From assembly GCA_009773355.1 (NCBI GenBank), contig WRPG01000001.1, forward strand, positions 186,001 to 250,000: a DNA stretch of 64,000 nucleotides, read 5' to 3'. Positions 39,390-48,148 of this stretch are shown here, piece after piece. The notes under the pieces were generated by a model that saw only the letters and a list, made by a program, of their open reading frames with translations, was not told where the DNA came from and searched no databases. The DNA comes from Limisphaerales bacterium (lineage in GTDB: Bacteria; Verrucomicrobiota; Verrucomicrobiia; Limisphaerales; SXTU01). Position numbers and translations under genes: made by a program. The stretch's first letter is position 1, and every line of letters starts with the position of its first letter.

Positions 39390-40598
39390 TCACTTCAGCT
39401 TCAACGTCAGCGGCGGCGGGGCGGCGGCGGGCGCGCCGTGGGCGGCGGCGTCCTTCTTCATGCCCAGGTTGGTGACGTTCGTGGTCACCTCGCCGCGCTT
39501 CTTCTTGATGTTGTCTATGCCGCGCGAGGTCGGGCCTTTCTTGCTGCAATAGAGCAAGGCGCTCTCCTCCGTGATGAGGTTCTGCTCGAAGGCCTCCATG
39601 CACGCCTGGTCAAAGCTCTTCCAGCCAAAGGTGTAGCTGGCCTCGATGATCTCGTAGAAGGTCTTGCCCTCGGCCTCGCCCTGGAGGATGGACTCCTTGG
39701 TGCGGACGCTGTTGCCCATGATCTCAAGGATGGCCTGACGTCCGCCGCCCACCTTCGGCGCGAGGCGCTGGCTGACGACCCAGCGCAGCGTGTCCGCGAG
39801 GCGCTCGCGGATCTGGTCCTGCTCGCTCAACTCGAACATGCCCAGGATGCGGTTGATGGTCTGGCCGCAATCAATCGTGTGCAGCGTGCTCATCACGAGA
39901 TGGCCGGTCTCGGCGGCGGAGAGGCCCAGCTCGACGGTTTCGCGGTCGCGCATTTCGCCGACGAGAATCACCTTGGGCGCCTGGCGCAGCGCGGCCCGTA
40001 GGCCGCTGGAGAAGCGGTCGAAGTCCGTGCCCATCTCGCGCTGGTTGAAGGTCGCCTTCTTCTGCGGATGCACGAACTCGACCGGGTCTTCCAGCGTGAC
40101 GATGTGGATGGACTTGGTTTCGTTGAGGTCGTTGAGCAGCGCCGCGAGCGTGGTGGACTTGCCGGAGCCGGTCGCGCCGGTGACAAGGACGAGGCCGGTC
40201 TTTTCCTTGGAGATTTCCTTGAAAATGGGCGGGAGCTTGAGCTGCTCAAGCGTGGGAATCTGCGTGGTCAGCTTGCGCAGGATGCAGGAGTAGTTCCCGC
40301 GCTGGGAGAAGATGTTCACGCGGAAGCGAGCCTTCTGGCCGAGGGAGTAGGAGGAGTCGCACGAACCGGTGCGCAGCAGATCCTCGGTGAGGCGGCGGCT
40401 GCCGCCGATGAGATTGAGGGCGATCTGCTCGGTCTGGAAGGGCGTGAGCCGGTCCACCGGCGGGTTGATGGGCACGGCGACGAGCTGGCCGGAGGACTCC
40501 ACCTGGAGCGGCTTGTCCACGGTGATGTTGAGGTCGGACACGTCCTTGTTGGAGTCCAACATCGTGGTGAGGATGTAGTCGAGTTCGTTGGCGCGCAT
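39390..40598 (-). CDS. PilT/PilU-type ATPase
   Basis: GLVLVTGATGSGKSTTLAALLNDLNE, THIVTLEDPVEFVH-like, LVGEMRDRETVELGLSAAETGHLVMSTLHT. Confidence 0.93.
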   Translation of the reverse strand: MRANELDYILTTMLDSNKDVSDLNITVDKPLQVESSGQLVAVPINPPVDRLTPFQTEQIALNLIGGSRRLTEDLLRTGSCDSSYSLGQKARFRVNIFSQRGNYSCILRKLTTQIPTLEQLKLPPIFKEISKEKTGLVLVTGATGSGKSTTLAALLNDLNETKSIHIVTLEDPVEFVHPQKKATFNQREMGTDFDRFSSGLRAALRQAPKVILVGEMRDRETVELGLSAAETGHLVMSTLHTIDCGQTINRILGMFELSEQDQIRERLADTLRWVVSQRLAPKVGGGRQAILEIMGNSVRTKESILQGEAEGKTFYEIIEASYTFGWKSFDQACMEAFEQNLITEESALLYCSKKGPTSRGIDNIKKKRGEVTTNVTNLGMKKDAAAHGAPAAAPPPLTLKLK

Positions 40599-40606
40599 GG
40601 GTCAGA

Positions 40607-40686
40607 GCGTGTTGCGTGTTGCGTGTTGCGTGACGCGGTCAGATCGCGTTGCGCCTGAATCACGCAACACGGAACACGGAACACGC
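40607..40686. repeat. 27-bp-arm inverted repeat composed of tandem GTGTTGC units
   Basis: GCGTGTTGCGTGTTGCGTGTTGCGTGA / TCACGCAACACGGAACACGGAACACGC, 25/27 matched. Confidence 0.9.
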
Positions 40687-40731
40687 GAAGTGGAACAAGG
40701 GTGCATGGTTGGAATCTGGGCTGTCTGTTGC

Positions 40732-41844
40732 TCAATCCGCATCGCCATTCGACCGCGCCTCCTCCTGCTCCGCCGGGGTGAGGAAGGGGAAGAATTTTTT
40801 CTTGTCGAGGGACTTGTCGAAAGCGTCCTTCGCCGCGATGCGTTTCATGCGCAAGTGATCCATGATCGAGTCGTCCAGCGGCGTGTTGCCGAGCTTTTTG
40901 CCGACTTGGATCATGCCCGGAATCTGGTGCGTCTTGCCTTCGCGCACCATGTTCGCAACGGCGGTGGTGAAGACGAGAATCTCCAGCGCGGCCACGCGGC
41001 CCGGCTTGTCAATGCGCTTGAACAGGTTCTGCGCCACCACGCCCTTGAGCGCCTCGGAGAGCGTCGCGCGCACCTTGTTCTGCTGGTCGGCAGGGAACAC
41101 GTCAATGATGCGGTCCACGGTCTTCGCGGCGCTGGGCGTGTGCAGCGTGCCGAAGACCAGGTGGCCGGTGCTCGCCGCCGTGAGCGCCAGCTCGATGGTT
41201 TCCAAGTCGCGCATTTCGCCGACCAGAATGATGTCCGGGTCTTCGCGCAGCGCGCCCTTGAGCGCGGATGCGAAGGACTTCGTGTGCATGCCGACCTCGC
41301 GGTGGTTGATGAGGCAGCCCTTGCTCTGGTGGACGAACTCGATCGGGTCCTCGACGGTCAGGATGTGGTCGTGGCGGTTCTTGTTCGCGTAGTCAATCAT
41401 CGCGGCGAGCGTGGTGGACTTGCCGGAGCCGGTGGGGCCGGTGACGAGCACGAGGCCCTTGTGCATCATCGGGAACTTGCGCAGCACGGCGGGCAGCGGG
41501 GCATCGAACTTCTCGAAGTCCTCGAAGGAAAGCACCGTGCTGGGAATCTGGCGGAAGACGGCGGAGCAGCCGTATTTCTGATTGAAGAAGTTCGCGCGGA
41601 AGCGGGCGACGGTGGGGATTTCGTAGCCGAAGTCCACGTCGCCGGTTTCCTCGAACTGCTTCACTTTGATTTCCGGCGCGATTTCGTAGAGCATCGCCTT
41701 GAGCGCGTCGCTCTCCAACGGCGGGTAGTCCACGCGGCGCAGTTCGCCGCTGATGCGGAGAATGGGCGGGCTGCCGGAAGCCAGGTGCAGATCGGATGCC
41801 TTCTGCTGCATCATCAGGTTGAAGAACGCGTCAATCTTGGCCAT
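40732..41844 (-). CDS. pilT: Twitching motility ATPase PilT
   Basis: GLVLVTGPTGSGKSTTLAAMIDYANKNRHDHILTVEDPIEFVHQSKGCLINHREVG...LVGEMRDLETIELALTAASTGHLVFGTLHT. Confidence 0.95.
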   Translation of the reverse strand: MAKIDAFFNLMMQQKASDLHLASGSPPILRISGELRRVDYPPLESDALKAMLYEIAPEIKVKQFEETGDVDFGYEIPTVARFRANFFNQKYGCSAVFRQIPSTVLSFEDFEKFDAPLPAVLRKFPMMHKGLVLVTGPTGSGKSTTLAAMIDYANKNRHDHILTVEDPIEFVHQSKGCLINHREVGMHTKSFASALKGALREDPDIILVGEMRDLETIELALTAASTGHLVFGTLHTPSAAKTVDRIIDVFPADQQNKVRATLSEALKGVVAQNLFKRIDKPGRVAALEILVFTTAVANMVREGKTHQIPGMIQVGKKLGNTPLDDSIMDHLRMKRIAAKDAFDKSLDKKKFFPFLTPAEQEEARSNGDAD

Positions 41845-41912
41845 AGGAAATCGGGTTTATGTTTCGGCGTGTCATAACGAATAGCGAGGCGGACTGCAAG
41901 CCATCGCCGTCA

Positions 41913-43067
41913 ATGGAGGAAATTCTTCGCGAGGAAATCGCACGGTGTGGTCCCCTGCCCTGCGCGCGCTTCATGGAACTGGCGCTCTACCACCCGGAGC
42001 ACGGCTACTACGAACGCAACCGCGCGGCGGTTGGCCAGCGCGGGGACTTCTACACGAGCGTGAGCGTGGGTGAGCTGTTCGGGCAACTGCTGGCGTTTCA
42101 GTTCGCCGAGTGGCTCACCGAACTCGGAACGCGGAATGCGGAACGCGGAATGGCCGACGCGCCGCTTCAAGTCGTCGAGGCCGGCGCGCACGACGGGCAA
42201 CTGGCCGAGGACATTTTGCTCTGGCTGCGAAAGCGTCGGCCCGACCTCATGGACCGGGTCGAGTATTGGATACTCGACCCATCCGAGCGGCGGCAGGAAT
42301 GGCAGCGCGGTCGCTTAAGCATGTTCGGCTCGCGTGTTCGGTGGTTCGCAAACTGGGGCGAAGTTCAGCAAGCCGGCGGCGTGACCGGCGTCATTTTCGC
42401 CAACGAGCTGCTCGACGCCTTCCCGGTCCACCGGCTCGCGTGGAGCGCGGCGGAGCAGCGGTGGTTCGAGTGGGGCGTGCGGAGCATGGGCGAGCGCTTC
42501 ATCTGGACGCGGCTGCCGGAGCTGCACGCGAATGTCGCCGCGCTGGCGCAGCCGTCCGCCGCGCTGGGCAACCTCGACGAGGCGCTGCGGGAAAGTTCCT
42601 GGGCCAGCCTCGCACCCGTGCTGCCGGATGGCTTCATTCTGGAACTGGCCCCCTTCGCGGAACTCTGGTGGAACATCGCCGCGCAAAGTCTGCGGGCGGG
42701 CAAGCTGCTGACCTTCGACTACGGCCACACCACCGGCGAGGTCATCAACCCAACCAAGCCCGCCGGCACGCTCCGCGCCTATCGCGACCACCAGCTTGTG
42801 GACGACATCCTCGCCGCGCCTGGCACGCAGGACATCACGGCCCACGTCAGCTTCGCCGTCATCACCCACGCCGGCGAGCGCGCCGGCCTCGCCACCACGG
42901 AGCTGACCGAGCAGTCCCGTTTCCTCACGCGCATCGCCCAGCGCACGATGCAGCAGCCCGCCGCCTTCGGTGAATGGACGCGTGAGCGGGGGCGGCAGTT
43001 CCAGACCCTCGCACACCCGGACCATCTGGGACGCAGCTTTTCGGCGTTGTTGCAGGAGCGGGCCTGA
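41913..43067 (+). CDS. MidA/NDUFAF7-family SAM-dependent methyltransferase
   Basis: FMELALYHPEHGYYERN...GDFYTSVSVGELFGQLLAFQFAEWL...VVEAGAHDGQLAEDIL...GVIFANELLDAFPVHR...LTFDYGHT. Confidence 0.9.
   Translation: MEEILREEIARCGPLPCARFMELALYHPEHGYYERNRAAVGQRGDFYTSVSVGELFGQLLAFQFAEWLTELGTRNAERGMADAPLQVVEAGAHDGQLAEDILLWLRKRRPDLMDRVEYWILDPSERRQEWQRGRLSMFGSRVRWFANWGEVQQAGGVTGVIFANELLDAFPVHRLAWSAAEQRWFEWGVRSMGERFIWTRLPELHANVAALAQPSAALGNLDEALRESSWASLAPVLPDGFILELAPFAELWWNIAAQSLRAGKLLTFDYGHTTGEVINPTKPAGTLRAYRDHQLVDDILAAPGTQDITAHVSFAVITHAGERAGLATTELTEQSRFLTRIAQRTMQQPAAFGEWTRERGRQFQTLAHPDHLGRSFSALLQERA
42125..42152. repeat. GGAACGCGGAATG tandem unit inside the methyltransferase CDS
   Basis: CGGAACGCGGAATGCGGAACGCGGAATG, in frame, encodes ...GTRNAERGM... 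Confidence 0.7.
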
Positions 43068-43090
43068 GCTTTCAGCCCAGAAGCAATCCC

Positions 43091-43163
43091 CAAAGATTCA
43101 GGGAAGACAAGGATCGAGCAGGTGAAGGCGGGCCAATCTTTGCCTTGCCTGAATCTTTGGGCT
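43091..43163. repeat. 28-nt-arm inverted repeat (24/28)
   Basis: CCCAAAGATTCAGGGAAGACAAGGATCG ... CAATCTTTGCCTTGCCTGAATCTTTGGG. Confidence 0.9.
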
Positions 43164-43256
43164 TTTTCCGAATGTCGGGGCCATTCGCCGCCGATGGTTA
43201 AGCTTGCCGCGCCGCCGGGGCTTTGCCATCTTGGCGCTACGTTCAGCCCAAACCCG

Positions 43257-45728
43257 ATGTCCCGCCCTCACGGCAAACGGCTTCAGTGGCACGCAGCGTT
43301 CCTCGGACTGCTGCTGGCTTGGGGAGTGTGCGCGCCCGGCGCGTGCGCGGCGGAGGACAGTTATCAGAAAGCCCCTGCCCCCATCGGCGAACTGCTCTCC
43401 ACGCCCGCCGCGCCCTCGGTCCACTTTAATCCGCAGCGCGACGCGATGATCATCTACCGCGCCGAGCGGCACCCGCCGGTCGCGGATTTGGCGGAGCCGG
43501 TGCTGCGCCTCGCCGGCCTGCGCATCAACCCGCTCAACAACGGCCCGCACCGCACCGCGCGCTGCGTCGAGCTGACGTTGCACCCGCTGCCCGAGGGCAA
43601 GGAGCGGCCCATCCCGATCCAGCCCGGCGCGCGCATCACGCCGCCGGCGTGGTCGCCGGATGGGAAACAATTCGCCTACCTTCGCTTCGGCTCGCGCGAG
43701 GTCGAGCTGTGGGTGGGCGACGCCAAGCGCGGTTCCGTCCGCCGCCTGCGTGGCGGCCTCAACGCCGCCATCGGCGAGGCGTTCCAGTGGATGCCCGACA
43801 GCCAGTCGCTCCTTTGCCAGACCCTCCCGGCGAACCGCCCCAAGCCGCCCGCAGTGCCGCGCTCGCCGGAAGGCCCGGTGGTGCAGGAAACCACCGGCAA
43901 GGCCGCCCCCGCGCGGACCTTCCAAGACCTCTTCGAGTCGCCGCACGACGAAGACTTGTTCGACTACTACGCCACGTCGCAACTCGCGCTCGTGAACGCG
44001 AAGAGCGGCGAATCCAAACTCATCGGCCCGCCCGCGATCTTCTCCACGCTCGACGCCTCGCCGGACGGCCAGCATATCCTCGCGTCGCACATTCAGCGGC
44101 CCTACTCCTACCAGCTCCCGGCCACGATGTTCCCGCGCACGGTTGAAGTGCTGACGCTCGACGGCAAGGTCGCGTTCCACCTCGCCAGCCTGCCGCTCGC
44201 GGAGGAAATCCCCATCGGCGGCGTGCGCACCGGCCCGCGCAGCTACCAGTGGCGTCCGACCAGCCCAGCGACGCTCGCGTGGGTCGAGGCGCTCGACGGC
44301 GGCGACCCGCGCAAAAAGGTCGCGCACCGCGACCGCATCCTGATGCTGGACGCGCCCTTCACCGGCAACCCGATTGAGCTGGAGCAGCTTGAGCATCGCT
44401 TCCAAGGCCTGACCTGGACCGAGCGGCCCGACATGGCACTCGTGCGCGAGTATCAGGCCAGCCGACGCTGGAACCGCACCTGGCTCATCAACCCCAGCGC
44501 GCCGACCGAGCCGTCTCGCTTGCTCTGGGACGTTTCCTCGCAGGATCGCTACAGCGACCCCGGCTCGCCCCTGCTCCGTCCGCTGACCAACGGCTTCCGC
44601 GTCGCGCGCGTGCATGAAGGCAGCCTCTTCCTCGTCGGCGCGGGCGCGACGCCCGACGGCGAGCGCCCGTTCCTCGACACGTTCAACCTCGTTTCCCTGC
44701 GCTCCGAGCGCCTGTTCCAAAGCGACGAGGCCTCGCACGAGTCCGTCGTCGCCCTGCTCAAGCCTGACGCCGCGCAGTTCATCACCCGCCGCGAATCGCC
44801 CACGCGCCCGGCCAACTACTTCATCCGCACCCTCGCCGATGGCGCGCGCCAGCCGATCACGGAGTTCCCCGACCTCATGCCGCAGCTCCGCGGCATCCGC
44901 AAACAGCTCGTCACCTACCAGCGCCCCGACGGCGTGCCGCTCTCCTTCACCCTCTACCTGCCCGCCGACCACCAGCCCGGCCAGCGCCTGCCGACGGTCC
45001 TCTGGGCCTACCCACGCGAATTCAACGACCCCGACACCGCCGGCCAGGTCACCACCACGGCGAACCGTTACACCACCTTCAGCGGCGCGAGCCACCTCTT
45101 CCTCGTCACGCAGGGCTACGCCGTCCTCGACAGCGCCACGATGCCCGTCATCGGCGACACCAAGAAAGCCAACGACACCTTCCTCGAACAAATCATCTCC
45201 AGCGCCAAGGCCGCCGTGGACAAGGCCGTGGAGATGGGCATCGCCGACCCGAACCGCGTGGGCGTGGGCGGCCACAGCTACGGCGCGTTCATGGTGGCGA
45301 ACCTCATGGCGCACACGGACATCTTCAAGGCCGGCATCGCGCGCAGTGGCGCCTACAACCGCACCCTCACGCCCTTCGGCTTCCAGAACGAGCGCCGCAC
45401 CCTCTGGGACGCGCCGGAGGTTTACGCGCGCATGTCGCCCTTCATGTTCGCCCACCGCATCAACGAGCCGCTGCTGCTCATCCACGGCGAGGCGGACAAC
45501 AACCCCGGCACCTTCCCCATGCAGAGCGAGCGCCTCTATCAGGCCGTGAAGGGCAACGGCGGCACCGCGCGCCTCGTGCTGCTCCCGCACGAGAGCCACG
45601 GCTACGAGGCCCGCGAAAGCGTCGAGCACGTCCTCTGGGAAACCCTCCACTGGTTTGACAAATACGTGAAGCGCGCCCCCGAGCCGGCGGTGAGCACCTT
45701 CACGCCGAGCGACCTCCCGCCGCCGTGA
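43257..45728 (+). CDS. S9 family prolyl oligopeptidase-like secreted peptidase
   Basis: Signal peptide; GVGGHSYGAFMVANLMAHTDIFKAGIARSGAYNRTLTPFGFQNERRTLWDAPEVY; LLIHGEADNNPGTFP; PHESHGYEARESVEHVLWE. Confidence 0.93.
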   Translation: MSRPHGKRLQWHAAFLGLLLAWGVCAPGACAAEDSYQKAPAPIGELLSTPAAPSVHFNPQRDAMIIYRAERHPPVADLAEPVLRLAGLRINPLNNGPHRTARCVELTLHPLPEGKERPIPIQPGARITPPAWSPDGKQFAYLRFGSREVELWVGDAKRGSVRRLRGGLNAAIGEAFQWMPDSQSLLCQTLPANRPKPPAVPRSPEGPVVQETTGKAAPARTFQDLFESPHDEDLFDYYATSQLALVNAKSGESKLIGPPAIFSTLDASPDGQHILASHIQRPYSYQLPATMFPRTVEVLTLDGKVAFHLASLPLAEEIPIGGVRTGPRSYQWRPTSPATLAWVEALDGGDPRKKVAHRDRILMLDAPFTGNPIELEQLEHRFQGLTWTERPDMALVREYQASRRWNRTWLINPSAPTEPSRLLWDVSSQDRYSDPGSPLLRPLTNGFRVARVHEGSLFLVGAGATPDGERPFLDTFNLVSLRSERLFQSDEASHESVVALLKPDAAQFITRRESPTRPANYFIRTLADGARQPITEFPDLMPQLRGIRKQLVTYQRPDGVPLSFTLYLPADHQPGQRLPTVLWAYPREFNDPDTAGQVTTTANRYTTFSGASHLFLVTQGYAVLDSATMPVIGDTKKANDTFLEQIISSAKAAVDKAVEMGIADPNRVGVGGHSYGAFMVANLMAHTDIFKAGIARSGAYNRTLTPFGFQNERRTLWDAPEVYARMSPFMFAHRINEPLLLIHGEADNNPGTFPMQSERLYQAVKGNGGTARLVLLPHESHGYEARESVEHVLWETLHWFDKYVKRAPEPAVSTFTPSDLPPP

Positions 45729-45732
45729 AACC

Positions 45733-45792
45733 GGAGCGCAGGTGTCCAACCTGCGCGTCCTCGTCCAGCCGCAGGTTGGACACCTGCGCTCC
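45733..45792. repeat. REPIN-like palindrome pair, family B
   Basis: GGAG-CGCAGGTGTCCAACCTGCG ... CGCAGGTTGGACACCTGCG-CTCC, both halves perfect. Confidence 0.95.
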
Positions 45793-45845
45793 GAGAAATT
45801 TCTTTCCACTTCCGCCCGCCTTCTGCTTCGCTTGCCGCCCAGACC

Positions 45846-46778
45846 ATGAACCCGATCACCCGCCGCCATTTCCTCCAGACCACCGCCGCCACCCTGCTCG
45901 CCGCGCCCGCCGCGCGGGCCATCGAGCCGCTGGGCCGCACCGGCAAGGCCCGTCTGCAACTCAGCCTCGCCGCCTACTCGTTCCGCGAGTTCTTCGCGGG
46001 CGAACTCCAGCGCGGCGCGGGCAAGAAAGGCCCGGCCCCGGGCGCCTCGATGGACATGTTCAAGTTCCTCGATTTCTGCGCCGAGCACGGCTGCGACGGC
46101 GCGGAGCTGACGAGCTATTTCTTCCCCAAGGCGCTCTCCGCCGACTATCTGGTGCAGGTGCGCCGGCACGCGTTCCTCAAGGGCGTGGCCGTCAGCGGCA
46201 CGGCCATCGGCAACAACTTCTCGCATCCCAAGGGCGAGAAGCGCGACGCGGAGATCGCGCTGACGAAACAATGGATTGACCGCGCCGCCGTGCTGGGCGC
46301 GCCGCACATCCGCGTCTTCGCCGGGCAGACCAAGGAGCTGGACCGGGAGGCGGCGGACAAGCTCGTGGTCGCCGCGCTGGAGGAGTGCAGCGATTACGCC
46401 GGGCAGAAGGGCATCTTCCTCGGCATCGAGAACCACGACGCCATCGGCAGCGCGGAGCACCTGCTCAAGCTCATCAAGCCGGTCAACAGCCGCTGGCTCG
46501 GCGTGAACCTCGACTCCGGCAACTTCCGCACCGCCGATCCCTACAAGGACTTTGCCGAAATCGCGCCCTACGCGGTCAACGTGCAGCTCAAGACGGAGAT
46601 CAACCCCGTGGGCGCGGCCACGAAAGGTCCGCAGCCGGCGGACCTGCCGCGCTTCGTGAAGCTGCTGCGCGCGGCCCACTACCAGGGCTTCGTGGCGCTG
46701 GAGTTCGAGGGCAAGGAAGACCCCTTCAAGGCCGTGCCGCCGGTGCTCAAGCGGATGAAGGAGTTGTTCGCCGCGTAA
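45846..46778 (+). CDS. Sugar phosphate isomerase/epimerase (xylose isomerase-like TIM barrel), Tat-type signal
   Basis: MNPITRRHFLQTTAATLLAAPAARA; CDGAELTSYFF; GIFLGIENHDAIGSAEHLLKLIKPVNSRWLGVNLDSGNF. Confidence 0.88.
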   Translation: MNPITRRHFLQTTAATLLAAPAARAIEPLGRTGKARLQLSLAAYSFREFFAGELQRGAGKKGPAPGASMDMFKFLDFCAEHGCDGAELTSYFFPKALSADYLVQVRRHAFLKGVAVSGTAIGNNFSHPKGEKRDAEIALTKQWIDRAAVLGAPHIRVFAGQTKELDREAADKLVVAALEECSDYAGQKGIFLGIENHDAIGSAEHLLKLIKPVNSRWLGVNLDSGNFRTADPYKDFAEIAPYAVNVQLKTEINPVGAATKGPQPADLPRFVKLLRAAHYQGFVALEFEGKEDPFKAVPPVLKRMKELFAA

Positions 46779-46780
46779 TC

Positions 46781-46848
46781 GTAGTCGCAACCTTCAGGTT
46801 GCGGATCGGTCCTGCTTACCAGACTCGCAGGCTCAAGCCTGCGACTAC
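46781..46848. repeat. REPIN-like pair, family C: GTAG-TCGCAACCTTCAGGTTGCG / TCGCAGGCTCAAGCCTGCGA-CTAC
   Basis: Two hairpins in inverted orientation with GTAG/CTAC outer ends. Confidence 0.9.
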
Positions 46849-46888
46849 GGCTTGCCCGCCCTGCCCCGCCTCCCTACGCTTCGCCGCC

Positions 46889-48136
46889 ATGCTCCTCAAG
46901 CTCACCAGCCTCCTCGGACTGGCCGCGTTCCTCGCGATGGCCTGGGCACTGTCCACCGACCGGAAGCGGTTTCCCTGGCGCACCGTCATCACCGGCGTGC
47001 TGCTCCAGTTTGTCTTCGGGTTGTTGATCCTCAAAACGGAACCCGGGCAGAAGTTCTTCAAGAGCTTCTCCGACGCCGTCAGCGCCGTGCTCGGCTACGC
47101 GGCGGAAGGCTCCAGCTTCGTCTTCGGCCCGCTGGCGAACGCGGAGGCCATTCAGAAGGGGCTGGCCATCCCCTCCGGCTTTGTCTTCGTCGTCACCGTC
47201 ACCGGCACCATCATCTTCGTCTCCGCGCTGTCGTCCCTGCTCTATCACTACGGCGTGCTGCAATTCATCGTGCGCGGCGTGGCCTGGGTGATGGAGCGAC
47301 TGATGAAGACCAGCGGCAGCGAAAGCCTCGCGGCGGCGGCGAACATCTTCATGGGCCAGACCGAGGCCCCGCTCATCATCAAGCCCTACCTGCCCAAGAT
47401 GACCCGCAGCGAAATCATGGCCCTGATGACCGGCGGCATGGCGACCATCGCGGGCGGCGTGCTGGCGGCGTATGTGGGCTTCGGCGTTTCCGCCGGGCAC
47501 CTGCTCACGGCGTCCGTCATGAGCGCGCCCGCCGCGCTGCTCATCGCCAAGATCATGCTGCCCGAGACCGAGGTGAGCGAGACCGCTGCCGGCGCGAACG
47601 CCAAGATCGAGCGCCAGTCCCACAACGGCCTCGACGCCCTCTGCCGCGGCGCGAGCGACGGCGCGCTGCTCTCGATCAACGTCATGGCCATGCTCATCGC
47701 CTTCGTGGCGGTCGTCGCGCTGGCCAACGGCCTGTTGAGCTGGGGGCTGGGCGAGCTGGGCGTGAAACACGACGCGCCGCTGCAAACCCTGTTCGGCTGG
47801 CTGAACTACCCCTTCGCCTGGCTCATGGGCGTGCCGCTTAAGGACTGCTTCGCCGTAGGGCAAATTCTCGGCGAGCGCATCGTCCTCAACGAGTTCATCG
47901 GCTACCTCTCGCTGGCGAAGGTGCAGGCCACGCTCGACCCGCGAAGCGTCACGCTCACCACCTACGCGCTGTGCGGCTTCGCGAACTTCGCCAGCATCGC
48001 CATCCAGATCGGCGGCATCGGCTCGATGATGCCCGAGCGCCGCGCGGACCTCGCCCAGATCGGCCTGCGCGCGATGATCGGCGGCCTGCTGGCCTGCTAC
48101 GTGACGGCGACCATCGCCGGCCTGCTGGTGAACTGA
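46889..48136 (+). CDS. CNT/NupC-family nucleoside transporter
   Basis: FVFGPLANAEAIQKGLAIPSGFVFVVTVTGTIIFVSALSSLLYHYGVLQFIVRGVAWVMERLMKTSGSESLAAAANIFMGQTEAPLIIKPYL. Confidence 0.93.
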   Translation: MLLKLTSLLGLAAFLAMAWALSTDRKRFPWRTVITGVLLQFVFGLLILKTEPGQKFFKSFSDAVSAVLGYAAEGSSFVFGPLANAEAIQKGLAIPSGFVFVVTVTGTIIFVSALSSLLYHYGVLQFIVRGVAWVMERLMKTSGSESLAAAANIFMGQTEAPLIIKPYLPKMTRSEIMALMTGGMATIAGGVLAAYVGFGVSAGHLLTASVMSAPAALLIAKIMLPETEVSETAAGANAKIERQSHNGLDALCRGASDGALLSINVMAMLIAFVAVVALANGLLSWGLGELGVKHDAPLQTLFGWLNYPFAWLMGVPLKDCFAVGQILGERIVLNEFIGYLSLAKVQATLDPRSVTLTTYALCGFANFASIAIQIGGIGSMMPERRADLAQIGLRAMIGGLLACYVTATIAGLLVN

Positions 48137-48148
48137 ACCTCACCGCGC

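Noticed and set aside
43098-46790. 1230-aa minus-strand ORF
   Set aside because: Antisense to well-supported S9 peptidase and isomerase genes; low-complexity Arg/Gly/Ala/Val translation typical of shadow frames in GC-rich DNA.
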